Assembly: GCA_029448655.1 (NCBI GenBank)
Contig: JACCLO010000005.1
Span: forward strand, 2,914,001 to 2,978,000
Source of the DNA: Wolfiporia cocos
Taxonomy: Eukaryota; Basidiomycota; Agaricomycetes; Polyporales; Phaeolaceae
Direction: 5' to 3'
DNA length: 64,000 nucleotides
In this document: one piece after another, positions 11,433-23,008 of the stretch
Position numbering within the stretch: position 1 is the first letter of the stretch
How the letters are laid out: each line of letters starts with the position of its first letter
The notes under the pieces: generated by a model
Database searches by the model: none
What the model was told of the DNA's origin: nothing
What the model saw: only the letters and a program-made list of their open reading frames with translations
Program-made: the position numbers and the translations under genes

Positions 11433-12250
11433 TTATGCTGACGAGGCCGGCAGTATGTGCGGAATCTTGGCTTGCGCCATCTTTTCCTCCGCCTGGAATT
11501 CCTCCACCATGTTTTGCCATGTGTGGTCAACTTGGCGCTGGAGAAAGTAGGGGGTCAGCGACGTCAGAAGGTACGGGCACCAGAGTGAACGTACGTGTTC
11601 CTGGGCCTCCTTCCGCTGTGAGTGGGTCGCAATACCGGCAGCGATGATGACACCGATGGTCAGGCCCTGCGCCCACATACGGGCTTGCACGACCTTCTGC
11701 GGCATGGTCTGATGCCTAAGCACACGAAAGTCAGACGTGCTCGCAAGCGACGACAGAAAGCAACACATACTTGTTACGCATCACAAGCGCACCCGCGATA
11801 GCCATGCTAGTCGCCCAGCTGCCAAGGATGACCTTGTACTGGTTGCGCATCGCCCAGTCCATGAGCTTCTCACGCTGGCCTAGCATGTTCCAGCGCGACT
11901 GCTGCGCGCGCTCCTCGCGCTCGAGCTCGCGCATGCCCGCGCCAGTCCACGTCGACTGGTCGAACTGTACACCGCGGCGCTCCGCCTGGATCGCAAACAG
12001 GGGCGCAACGACCATGATGACGCCCATGGTTTTCAGCTGGATGGGAAGCGCACGGTACGCAGGCCAGCGGCGGTGCATATAGTAGGACGCGGGCACGGAG
12101 ACGGCGAGGGCCCCGAGGGTACCCTCGATGGCGCCGCGGACGGTGGCGCGGTAGTGGCCGGCGAGCTCTTCCTCAGTAGCAATCTGTAGAGGAGTGGAGA
12201 GTCAGTGAAAATTGCTGCATAGGTAGACTGCAGCGGTTGCTAACCTTCAT
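11433..12250 (-). CDS. Rcf2-like HIG1-domain respiratory supercomplex factor (paralogue B)
   Basis: Minus-strand exons 12250-12245, 12183-11771, 11715-11595 and 11537-11433 encode 214 residues. As in paralogue A the first exon is just ATG-AAG and the HIG1 signature (VQARMWAQGLTIG) precedes the last hydrophobic helix. The order of conserved blocks is the same as in A: YRALP, KTMGVIMV, WTGAGMREL, MPQK, VDHTWQNM. The proteins align almost without gaps. Paralogue A has two extra introns, one after the block ending EKHW and one after MPQK. Expected in the mitochondrial inner membrane with complexes III and IV. Two copies within 9 kb on opposite strands suggest a local inverted duplication followed by intron loss or gain. 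Confidence 0.86.
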
Positions 12251-12626
12251 TGTAGAGTAGGTGTCTAGAGGTAGGCAGGGTATCCGCGAAGGTCTAGTGT
12301 GTGCGGGGCGGAGTAAGGAAGGGAGATGTTGTGGGGGGTGGAGGTTGTGGTGGTCCGGAGCAAGTGCGGAGGGGGCTTATAAGCGACATGGCGGGGACAG
12401 CGTAGGCCCATCACGGAGGACGAGCCTTCCATTACCGGAATTCAGTGACGGACCGGGAGACCCCGGAGGCCAGCCATCGCGCGCTTCCTCAGTTGACCCG
12501 GGATTGCTCGATCTAGGCGCCCGTTAATCAGCGCACGTGAGCGGACGATCGCATGTTATTGGGCGCCTGTTTATAGTGCTCCTGCTGTAGCCTGCATCCG
12601 TACCGTGAACAAGCGAACAGCACAGC
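12251..12626. promoter_or_regulatory. Divergent promoter between Rcf2-like B and the FTS gene
   Basis: This 376-base gap separates two divergently transcribed genes and must hold both promoters. A TTTATAG string near 12570 lies about 57 bases upstream of the FTS start and is the only TATA-like element I see. Confidence 0.35.
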
Positions 12627-13620
12627 ATGCTGGGAATATCCAACCTCGTCTCCTCCCCGACGCTGGACTTCTCTGCCCCGAGCTGGACGAGGCACATCCC
12701 GCGCCTCTCGTCGTCGTCGAGCATCGTCCTGCCCGCGCCCGCCGCCGACGCACAGAGCACCGCCGTCGCGCGTGCTGCCGTCGCGGCCGAATATGCCTCT
12801 ATCCCGTTTAGAGGGCACTGCCCGCTCGGCATGTACATGACGCCCTCCCCGATGGACTTGCTCATCTGGGACGCCGTCTTCTTCGTGCACCAAGGTGCGT
12901 CGCGCGCGCCGCAGCACGTCCGACTCACGACGAATATACATCTGCGTGCGTCGCGCGCGGGCGGATAGGGTACTACGCCGACGCGATCCTCAAGTTCCGC
13001 ATCACGTTCCCGCCGGACTACCCGGAGCGCCCCCCGGCCGTGCGCTTCCTGACGGACGTCTTCCACCCGCTCGTCACGCAGCAGGACGGCACGTTCAACC
13101 TCGCGCCGCGCTTCAAGCCGTGGAAGTGAGCTCTGCACCTGCTTCGTTGGCTCACGCTAAGGCTGATGTACGCGTCAGACCGAAGGAGCACCATAGTTTT
13201 GACGTGCTGCACTGGATCAAGGCTGCATTCAAGAAGCACGCGCTCGACGAGATCAAGGAGGCCGATTGTTTGAACAAGGAGGCGTACAGGTCAGTGGCAT
13301 GCCGTACCAGCGCAGGTATCTATTGACGCATATCCTTGCTCCCTGAAATAGACTGTGAGTAATATGTGGTCACCGGAGCATGTCCGGAAATTAACCTGCT
13401 CCATTACAGGTACCACGAATCGACTTCGTCATTTGCTGCTCTTGCCACACAGTCCTCGCAGCTCTCACAGACCACGTCCGCGCTCTTTGATAGCGACCAC
13501 CCCTCGAAGACAAACAGGAACCCGCACAAACTACAGTTCCGCGAATTGGAGCCCGAAAAGCTGGACGAGCTGCGAGCCCACTTCAAACTACACGACTGGT
13601 CCGAAGTACAGGAGCCATGA
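12627..13620 (+). CDS. fts1: AKTIP/FTS-like ubiquitin-E2 variant (FHF complex subunit)
   Basis: Exons 12627-12894, 12969-13125, 13179-13289, a probable 3-base exon 13352-13354, and 13410-13620 give 249 residues. The UBC fold is readable: hydrophobic strands, the P-rich FPPDYPERPPAV segment (residues 103-114), then DVFHPLV (119-125). Real E2 enzymes carry the catalytic cysteine shortly after this HP motif; here it is absent, as in AKTIP/FTS. A C-terminal HWIKAAF helix follows. FTS binds Hook and FHIP; in Aspergillus and Ustilago this complex links dynein and kinesin-3 to early endosomes. The protein should therefore be cytosolic and non-catalytic. The family call rests on the DVFHPLV block and the LNKEA...YHE region, which match animal AKTIP as I know it. 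Confidence 0.82.
13352..13354 (+). other. fts1: Putative 3-base microexon (ACT) of the FTS gene
   Basis: An acceptor (AAATAG) and a donor (GTGAGT) flank ACT. The flanking introns, 13290-13351 and 13355-13409, are 62 and 55 bases, the normal size here, whereas skipping it needs one 120-base intron. Including it adds one Leu between Arg and Tyr and restores the gapless family spacing. Confidence 0.6.
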
Positions 13621-14078
13621 CTGCAGACCATCATGCCCGTTGACAGTACTCAGTGGCACGCTCTTTCGGCCAGGGAGAGCTCACACATAGAGGGGCAACC
13701 CAGGGACCCGGTCGGTGACGCAGCGGAATGTACGCTACAGATGCTCCGGAGTCATGATTACCGTACGCACATGTATGATATTGTAGTAGTAATATACCCA
13801 GTCCGGATCTATATCTATATCTATACCGACATCACCCCCGCGAATAAGTTAGCAGGCCACGCTCAAGTCTGCATCGCCGACCACACACCCGTGCCCATGC
13901 ACAGCAGGCGCGCGAGGCCAAAGCACCTGCCTGGAAGGCAGCTGGGTACCTCCGCAGACGTGGAGGGGGTTATGGTGCTAGAGAGAGATGTGCGTGAGGG
14001 CACGGTCGGCCAGGAGGTGCGCGTGGAGGGCGGGGATGGCGGCAGTGCTGGCAGGTGCAAGTACCAGTCCTGTAGTTG
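13621..14078. other. Convergent 3' intergenic region
   Basis: It lies between the stops of fts1 and vip1. It contains a short imperfect ATCTAT repeat near 13807-13825. No gene seen. Confidence 0.4.
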
Positions 14079-17000
14079 CTAGGGGTCGTCCTGCGGGCTT
14101 TGGTTCGCGACTGGGGCGCTCAGCGCATCGATCGTCTCGAACGGCTCGTCTGGGCCCGTATCCTCATCCTGAGACGAGCGCTTATGAGAAAAAGCAAGCC
14201 AGTGGTGGGTAAGGGGCGCACCTCATTGACCCTGCCAAAGTGCTTCGACAGTTTCTCGATGACGAGGCTGTAAGGCAGGTGTTGTGTCAATTTTCTGAAG
14301 CGCGAATAATGTTTATCAGCGCGTGTGATGGGAGGAGACAGGCGGCAACTCACCTGCGCGGCTGGACGTTGAGTGAATGCCGCGCATCAAGCGCCGAGTC
14401 GAGCACATTGGAGGAGTGTGCGCCCTCGCTCAACGAGAGCCGGATCGAATACTCCTTGTCAGACTTGCCGCGACCGTGATTTCGCTCGTACAGCTCGAAC
14501 CTGCATGATAGCAATCTCGTCAGTCCCACGGCCCTCGCGATCGCAAAATGGGGTACACGTACGTGATGTGCGACTTGTGGGGGTGTGCCACGGGCATCAG
14601 CATCAGCACCGGCGGCGGACGCAATGCAGCAGGGAGTGGGACGTACACAGTAGTCGAGCTCCGGTATCCGCCGATTGGCGATGGGCAGGCCGGAGAGGAG
14701 GACGAGGTTCACGAGTGTGTGAATGTGACTTTCCTTCGTGAAGTACAGTGTGAGAGAGCACTCCTCGTTGTTCCGTGCGTTCTCGAGGTCCTCGACGACG
14801 TTGCGTAGGAGCGGCAGCGATGTCAGCACGCCGATCTCCTCCCTATGCAGCGCGGTGATCAGCATGCGTACATGATGGGCGAGGTGTACGTTAAGAGATT
14901 GCCGGGATGGGCGCTACGCACTTTTCTTCAGGTTCGATGCCGTATTCCTGAGGAGCGACGAGGTCGAACAGCGCTTTCGCACGCCCATACAACTCATGTA
15001 GACGGCGATCATGAGGCGGCTGAGAACCGACTTGTCCATTCTCGCTGAAGATTGAGAAAAGGAATGTACGGTGGTGCAGGGCACAATATTTGATCGTGTC
15101 ATAGAGCTCAGAGACGCGCGAGGGATCAAACTTCTCCTGCTTAACGTCGCAGAAATCTTCAAAGAGCTTCTCCCAGCGCTCGCGGAACAGCCACGGCTCG
15201 TCACCGCAACACCTAAATGCGCCGTCTTTAATCATAAACGTTGAAAATCGCGACAACGTCGCTCACCATCGCTCCTGAATCTTGCTGACGTCAAGCGTCT
15301 CCCAATTGCGACGCATGATGTCGCGGAAATCCCTCAAGAGATCGATGACCTCCTACGGCGTCAACCTACATCAGCGCTCCGCCGCGTAAAGTTGACGCGC
15401 ACAAACCTTGACAACCTCCACTGGCTCCTTCTTCATGCTCTTCGGCCACGTCAGCTCTGGCCGTTTTTCGGGTTCCCCTGGGCGGAGCAGGATTTTCAGA
15501 CGCTTCTTAACGTCATCCATGAGGTCTTTCGCCGCGTTCGAGTCATCCAGCAGGTCCTTCCGCACAATGAGCTTAGGTGCCCTCTGCGCGGCGGGCACCG
15601 ATTGCTCACGCCTGGGCGTTGCAGGATGGAAATTGCTGCTGCTGACAGAAGCGAGTGGTGGGGGATTGGGGCCATCCCGTCCGTCTTGGGAGGAACTTGC
15701 GGAGTTGCTACTATTGGGCGGAGGCCCAGTTGCGGCGATGGGATAGGCGTCCCGGTTGGTCTCAAAGAGGGAGGTGGCGAAGATTTCGGCAGAGGCGACG
15801 ACACGCCGTTCGGATGAGGTATAGATCTGTCATGTAGCGCGCGGTTATTGAGCTGCCAAAACGCGATTGGGGGACCGGCAGAATGAGCTCACCTTGACGT
15901 TCTTGAGAACATCCTTGTCTGCAAGCGGGGAAATTCGATTTCCGTTAAACTACATTTGGATGTGCATTGAGCCAGCACGCACTCATGATGGAAATATCTT
16001 TCTTCATGTTCTCGCCTAGGTCGCGCGACTGGTACCGAGCTGAATGCGTAAACTGCGGACAGTACGGCATTGATAACCGTTACCAATGCATCACTGAGGC
16101 GAGCACGCGCACCTCGCCACCCCATTTGAAGACGAGGGTCAACTTGGTCAGCTTCCTGACCTGACCTGCCTGTTTCTTTGAATACACCGGCTTAAGTTGC
16201 GCTTTCGTGCCTGGCAGCTCGATCTTGCTGATCAGCGCATTGCTCAGCTGCGTGAGCTTCGCGAGGTCCTCGCCATCTGCGCCGAGCCCCTTTGCTTCCT
16301 CGACAGCGGTCTGGATGTGATTGAGCTGGGCGCGCTCCCTGAGGATGATCTCCTCCTTCTCGCCGTTCAGCAGCCGCACAAACGGCTGCGTCCACGACTC
16401 GCCGATAGGGAAGCTGAACTTCAGCTTTTGCTTGGGCGTGCGGTCCGCGTGTCTGAACACTGTGACATTGGCCTTGAGCAGCCAGGTTGGAGACTCCTCC
16501 ACCGTTGCCTCGGCTGCGGAGAGAGGGCGTTCGGCCGAGGCAGAGGCCTGTACACAGATTTTGGCAAGGATCTCGGCGGCCTTGTCTGCCAAGCGAAGAG
16601 AGGAAGCAGGACGTAGTTAACAAAGCATCCCGTGACGCCGAGCCAGAGGATGCGTACCGTAGTACGATTCGTTGCCCTTGACAAAGCTCCAACCGTTGAC
16701 ATCGATCACTTGGCTTGTCTGCCCGTTGTCACACCGAAGCATGTCGAAACCACACACAGTTTGTCCGAAACCTTCACTAATGCGTGACGCCCACATCTTC
16801 TCTTCATCGCTCAAGCGCGTGATGAACCTACATAGAAGCATGATCATTACGAGAGCAGGTCAGGGGCAGCGAATGATAACACGACAAACCCACCTGATCT
16901 CCTTGCCATCGGTATTGCGCCTGACCACCCCGTCGACGAAGGGAGACTTACGTGTCTCCGCATGGGTATAGTCTTTGCCGACTGTGTACACCTTGATATC

Positions 17001-18012
17001 CTCGGAGTTGTCCACATCCACGAACTTCTCGTAGATGTACGAACCGTCCGTCCGCGGGTAGTTGAGGTTGGGGTCCAACTCACTTGACTTGTTACCAACC
17101 TAACGGGAAGCCAATTGTGGGTGATCGGCAATCAGACTTGTCGTGGAAAGTATAATGTGTACCTTTCTGAAGAGACGACGGCCCCCTCCGCCGCGAAAGT
17201 AGATGTACACGTTGTGATCCTCGCCGCTGACAGGCTTTTCGACAAAGGGCTTCTCCATCACCTGACCATCTATAATGATCGCATTCCCATCCTCGCTCAT
17301 ACCGACTTCTGGTGTTACTTGAAAGCCGCCCAGCGTGATACCAAGCCTTTTCTTCATAAAGTCGCGTAGCTCATTGTCTACTTTGGGGCCCCCATCGCGG
17401 GAAACCTCTAGCCGTCTTGGCGTCGGCACTTTCAGGTGGTCAAGCATGGAGCCCACAAGCCGACGGTCCCACAGGAGGGCCTGTGGGGGCAAGTCATTGA
17501 TGCAGAATGGATTGCGGAGCTTGACATATGAGATTGCCTTGTCCAGTGGGAAATCGGTGGAGAAGAACGATATGAGGACATCACATCGGGGCCAGTTCTC
17601 GACGTCTGGTGGGTAAGAGCAAGCGTGCAGTGAGTAAAAACGCGTCGATGTGGACTCGCGTGCTTAAACAGTTCCTACGCGTTCGCGCAGAACACGCATG
17701 CGCACCTTCATCAAGGATGACCTTATCGCCAAAAACTTTGACTTCAATCACCCCTCGCGTCCGCTCCACCAGGCGAGTGAGAATCTCGCGCATTGCCTTG
17801 GACCGGGCCTTGATGTCCATGGCACAGATGCCGAGGATGATAGGCGGTCTACTCTGGTCGGTAACGGCGGAGATATCTGATTGGGAGCCATTCGGGGAAG
17901 GGGTAGAGGCCCTTGTGAGAATGGACTGGGAGCGAGGGGAGGATCTCTCCGGAGAATAGAAGAAATTCATGCGTGACTTGCGGTCGCGCGGCATCGTTGA
18001 ATTGTCCGACAT
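14079..18012 (-). CDS. vip1: Vip1/Asp1 (PPIP5K) inositol pyrophosphate kinase-phosphatase
   Basis: Fifteen minus-strand exons: 18012-17706, 17605-17163, 17099-16894, 16827-16658, 16585-16113, 16052-15983, 15918-15893, 15826-15407, 15352-15267, 15212-14922, 14842-14647, 14573-14563, 14500-14354, 14294-14222 and 14180-14079; 1006 residues. The N-terminal ATP-grasp kinase begins after a disordered leader ([58 protein letters not shown]). The histidine-acid-phosphatase domain follows, with [10 protein letters not shown] at 420-429 and its distal SHIT residues at 897-900. The kinase makes 1-InsP7/InsP8 from InsP6/5-InsP7; the phosphatase reverses this. In fungi the pathway controls polarity, microtubules and phosphate sensing. 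An Asn/Ser/Pro-rich insert sits in the phosphatase domain (exon 8). Exon 12 is 11 bases. Confidence 0.93.
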
Positions 18013-18517
18013 GGGGCTCTGAGCAAGCAGAAGGACCGCTGCCGCCGTCCCGTGAGGAGCTTAGCGAGCAGGGACAGATGATGGACGTAAGAAAGCAGGA
18101 GCGTGCAACGCTGCACACTGCAGCAGCGCGAAAGCCCGCGGTGCTGCAGCCACAGCCGGACCCCGCTTGCCATTCCGGGCCCGGGTGGCCACTTGGCGGG
18201 GCAAGGATATCCGGGGGCCAGGAATGGTGATCGGGCATCATGTGACCAGATCTGCGGGCGATGGATCAACGACGAACAGAGTGGTTGCCATTCTCGGCGA
18301 GGCTTTTTTGCGGCGCCCAGGCCGAGACTGGCAGTCATCCACAAATTAGCTCACACAGTATGTATGTAAGGCGCAAGTTTACGCAAGTGTTGCCCGCACG
18401 CTTGTACCGTCGTCACTCTCTTCTTCCACCACGCACCCAGCCCGTGTGCACAGAAGCACAATGGGGCCCGCTATTTATGCCCGTCGCGCTGCTGCACGCC
18501 CCGTTCCTCATCTCAGC
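18013..18517. promoter_or_regulatory. Divergent promoter between vip1 and ccc2
   Basis: 505 bases between two divergent start codons. CTATTTATG near 18470, about 45 bases upstream of the ccc2 ATG, is TATA-like. A plus-strand frame runs through this region into ccc2 but is not supported as coding: its in-frame extension lacks family similarity, and the true first exon is in another frame. Confidence 0.4.
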
Positions 18518-21500
18518 ATGGAGACAATCTCTGGCACTCACCACAATGGATCTGAGGTCATTACAACAGTGTTCGTCTCTAATCTCCACTGCAGCAGGTA
18601 CGTCGCGTCCCGTTTTCCCCTCGTCGCCGCTGACAGCCGTCCGCAGTTGCGTACATACCATAGAGGATGCCCTGTCATCGCTGTCTCCAGCTCCCGCCGC
18701 CGTAGATGTCTCCATTGTCACCCAGACGGTGACGGTCAAGCACGGCGCTGACTTTTCACCGTCTGCGATTAAGGCCGCCATAGACGAGGCCGGCTTTGAC
18801 ATTGTTGCCACGCCCACCGCTGCTACCGAACGGCCCCCACTGTCGCTGTCGCATAGTCTTGCACGACTGCCTGCCCTCCTCACGGGAAGGTCGCGCAAGC
18901 ACTTCGAGCAGTGTGCACTCTGCCAGGCGGAGCACCAAGCTACCGCCGCTTCCGGAAGTGCCACCCCGCCAGATGATCTCCGCGAAAAGTTCGGCGAAGA
19001 CACGCTCACCGTAGATCCCGATATCAACCTCAAGGAATTCCCTGTAGATGCTCCTTCCGCGGCGTCCGAGACAGAGAAGGCCAGAGATACACGTCCGCCT
19101 TCTTCATTAAAGTCGCCATTCCCCGGGTCTGCGCCTTCCAGTAACAAGACGGGCACCGGCCCTCAGCATGTCACCCTTTCGGTGGGGGGCATGACATGCG
19201 CATCCTGCTCGAATGCAGTCACGCACGCGCTCTCCGAACTTCCAGGTGTTTCCGATGTCGTCGTCAACCTGCTTGGTCACTCTGCCACCGCTACAGTCGA
19301 GCGTCCCGATATCGTCACCTCACTTACGGAGACTGTCGAGGATATTGGATATGAGGCTGAGGTAATCACCGTCGAGCCCATGCGTGTGCTTCAGCCTGCG
19401 CGGCAAACATCGCCTGCTGACTCGAACGGCCCTCGGCGCATTACTCTATCTGTAGGCGGTATGACGTGCGCGTCATGTTCGAACACTGTCACGGATGTGA
19501 TGTCCGCGCTCCGTGGAGTTTCGGAGGTTGTGGTTAACCTGCTTGGCGGATCTGCGACAGCGCTCGTTGAGCGCCAGGACATTACGCCACAACTCGTGGA
19601 AGCCATAGAAGACGCTGGTTATGAAGCTGAGGTCATCAGTAGTGAGCCAATCAAGTCGGCTACCGATGACGTTCTAGAAGCCGGCCCACGCACCATCTCC
19701 CTCCGCGTTGATGGCATGCTCTGCTCGTATGTTTGATGCCAACACCAGTCGCGATATTGTTACTCACCGTTCTCTCCCAGGCATTGTCCCCCGAAAGTGG
19801 CATCTGCCATTGAGTCCTTCGGCGACCGCGTATCTGTCCTGAAGCCGATCACGACCCATACCGACCCCATCCTCCGCATCTCATACACCCCCGTGCCACC
19901 CGCCTTCACCATCCGCCACATCATCCATGCCATCTCCGACTCTGCCTCCCCCGCGACGCCATTCACCGTCTCCGTGCATCACCCGCCCTCCCTCGAGGAC
20001 CGCGCGCGCAACATGCAGCAGAAAGAGCAGCGCCATCTGCTCGAGCGCCTGCTCTTCGCGGTGATCGTCGCGATCCCGACGTTCATCATCAGCATCGTCT
20101 ACATGGACCTCCTGCCGTCGAGCAACGCCCGCCGGCAGTGGTTTGAGGCGCCAATGTGGGGTGGGAACGCCGCGCGTGGGGTGTGGGCCATGTTCTTCCT
20201 CGCGACGCCCGTCATGTTTTACAGCGCGGGCACGTTCCATCGGCGCAGCATCAAGGAGGTGTGGGCGATGTGGAGACCGGGCAGCAGGACGCCGGTACGG
20301 AGGCGGTTTGTCAGGTTTGGCAGCATGAATCTACTGGTTGGTTTTCTGTCTTCATTATGGTGGCTTGCAAGACTGATGTGATTGTGGGTCAAGGTGTCCA
20401 CCGGTGTCTCAGTCGCGTATTTCGCGTCTACTGTGCTGCTCGGTCTTTCGGCGTCAGATGCTCCCTCGGGCACAGGCGGGGCCAATACCACAACATACTT
20501 CGACTCCGTCGTTTTCTTGACTATGTTCTTACTGATCGGTAGGTATCCAGCGGCGTCCCGGCGTTTCACCCGCGCTCTGACAACCCCATTGTAGGTCGTT
20601 TCCTTGAAGCTTACAGCAAGGGTCACACCGCGGATGCCATCACTGCGCTTGGCAAGCTGCGCCCGACGTCTGCCCTGCTCATCGTGCCCACGTCCGAAGC
20701 GCGCGAAGCCAACACTCCGTCGTCCCGGTCCACTTCCTCCAACACCACAGATGTTGAGAAAGGTGACCCGGAGCGCGACGTCCTGGCAACGAAGCCCGGA
20801 ATGAAGGTGGAGCGCGTGGACGCCGAGCTTCTGGAGGTCGGCGACGTCGTCCGCGTCCAGAACGGTGGCAGCCCGCCCGCGGACGGGACGGTGGTCTTCG
20901 GCGACGGGGGCGCGTTCGACGAGAGCTCGCTCACGGGCGAGTCCCGGCTGGTCAAGAAGCAGGCCGGCGATCAGGTGTTCCTCGGGACGATCAGCAAGGG
21001 CGGTGTCGTGGACGTGCGCGTAGACGCGATTGGCGGAGAGACGATGCTCGATCGCGTCGTCAAGGTCGTCCGCGAGGGGCAGACGCGCCGCGCGCCAATC
21101 GAGCGCGTCGCGGATCTGCTCACCGGGTACTTCGTCCCCGTGGTCACCTTGCTTGCTGTGACGACCTGGGTGATATGGCTCGGGCTCGGGCTGAGCGGAG
21201 CGCTACCTCGAAGCTATCTCGACATCGACGTCGGCGGATGGGGTGAGTTGGATCTGAGTAATAGGCCGATCTTCCCGCTGATCGAGATGCTGTGCAGTGG
21301 TCTGGTCGTTGGAGTTCGCAATCTCCGTCTTTGTCGTCGCGTGCCCGTGCGGAATTGGGCTAGCAGCGCCCACGGCCCTGCTCGTGGGATCGGGGCTTGC
21401 CGCCAAACACGGGATCTTAGCGCGTGGGGGTGGTGAGGCATTCCAGGAGGCCGCACAGCTCGACATCATCGTGTTCGACAAGACTGGGACGTTGACCGAG

Positions 21501-22812
21501 GGCGGCGAACCGCGCGTCACTGATGCAGAGGTAGTCGAGGCGCAGGCCACCTCGAAGTGGACGCGCGAGGTTGTGCTAGGCGTTGCCGCCGAAATCGAGT
21601 CCGCGAGTTCACATCCATTGGCTACAGCAATACAGAAGTACTGTGGCGACAATGCCGCTGCTCCCCAAAGCGGCTCGGCGTTTGAAGAGATTCCGGGCCG
21701 CGGGTTGAAGGCACGATTCGACGCACTTGGATGTACGGCGATCATCGGAAATGAAGCGTGGATGGCGGCGAACGCGTGCCAGATCGACGCCAGATTAGCT
21801 CAGACGTTGGACATCTGGAAGTCGGAGGGCAAGAGCATCGTCCTCTTGGCGCTCTCTGCTTCGTCGGACCCTGCGTATGCCGTTGTCGCCGCATTTGCTG
21901 TCGCAGATCCCCTCCGGCCAGAGGCCCAAGGCGTAATCGCTCATCTGCACGGCCAAGGCATCGGAATGTGGATGATCTCCGGAGACAATGAGGTCACCGC
22001 AAAAGCGGTCGCCAGAACTGTCGGTATATCGGAGACGAACGTCATCGCGGGTGTTTTGCCTCATGAAAAGGTACAGTCAGCTGGTTTACGTTCTTGTGCA
22101 GAGCTAACGAATAACCATACGAAGGCGGAGAAGATCCAGTGGCTGCAGCAAGTTGGCATGAAGAGGAAACAGTCAACCTGGAGCCGCATCTTCGGCAAGC
22201 AGAGGTTGAACGAGCGCTGTGTTGTGGCAATGGTCGGAGATGGCATCAATGATGCTCCCGTAAGTTTCCGCTTCATGATGCAGCCGAAATGATTGTTGAC
22301 CTTTCTATCCAGGCCTTGACTGCTGCTGATGTTGGAATTGCTATCGGCTCAGGCAGTAAGCATAGTGCATATTGCGACATCACAATCCACTGATTGATTT
22401 CCAGGTGACGTTGCAATCTCCAGCGCTGCTTTCATTCTTGTCACTGCCAATCTCAACACCCTGCTCACGTTGACGGATTTATCGAGACAAGTATTCAATC
22501 GAGTAAAGTTCAACTTCGTAAGTATTGTTTGCGGTTCCCCTCAATCACTATTCTTACCATTGTGTTGCTCAGTTCTGGGCTTGTTGCTACAACGTTGTGG
22601 CAGTCCCCATTGCCGCTGGTGTTATATATCCAGCTGGAAACGCCAGGCTGCCTCCAGTATGGGCATCCCTAGCCATGGCTTTATCGTGAGTACGCAATCA
22701 CCCGGGATTGTACGTGGGGCTTAATGACTTTGTTTGTGTCAGATCTGTCTCCGTCGTCTGCAGCTCTCTGCTCCTGAAGCTGTATAGACCACCGTCATCA
22801 CCCAGCCAGTGA
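18518..22812 (+). CDS. ccc2: Ccc2-type copper-transporting P1B ATPase
   Basis: Eleven exons: 18518-18597, 18647-19726, 19781-20336, 20394-20538, 20595-21242, 21298-22070, 22125-22259, 22313-22355, 22405-22517, 22573-22685 and 22743-22812; 1251 residues. Four N-terminal ferredoxin-like metal sites are visible: a variant HCSSC, spanning the first intron; two canonical GGMTCASC (near residues 209 and 299); and GMLCSHC near 386, spanning the second intron. The pump core has TGES in the actuator domain, CPC at 852-854 in the transport helix, DKTGT with phosphorylated D897, SSHPLA, and GDGINDAP at 1132-1139. It should load copper into the Golgi lumen for secreted oxidases and the iron-uptake ferroxidase. 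Intron 22071-22124 is 54 bases with no in-frame stop. Substrate is inferred from the CPC and CxxC sites. Confidence 0.93.
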
Positions 22813-23008
22813 TACTTTACATTATAGAATACATGTTTATATCAGTACTGTAACGCTACCTCGCTGTCTATAACCTGTACGACCAAGCCTCTGGTATAAT
22901 GCTAACGTAGTAGATTATCGGACATACCTCCTCACGTACCAATGCATACCTCTCACGAGTTATCGTGATTACGACCCGTGATGTTATTGTACGAATGGTA
23001 CGAGAATA

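Noticed and set aside
18261..18517. Upstream in-frame extension of ccc2
   Set aside because: The long plus-strand frame crosses the promoter. Splicing from ATG 18518 at 18597 restores the first metal site (HCSSC), which the extension does not contain.
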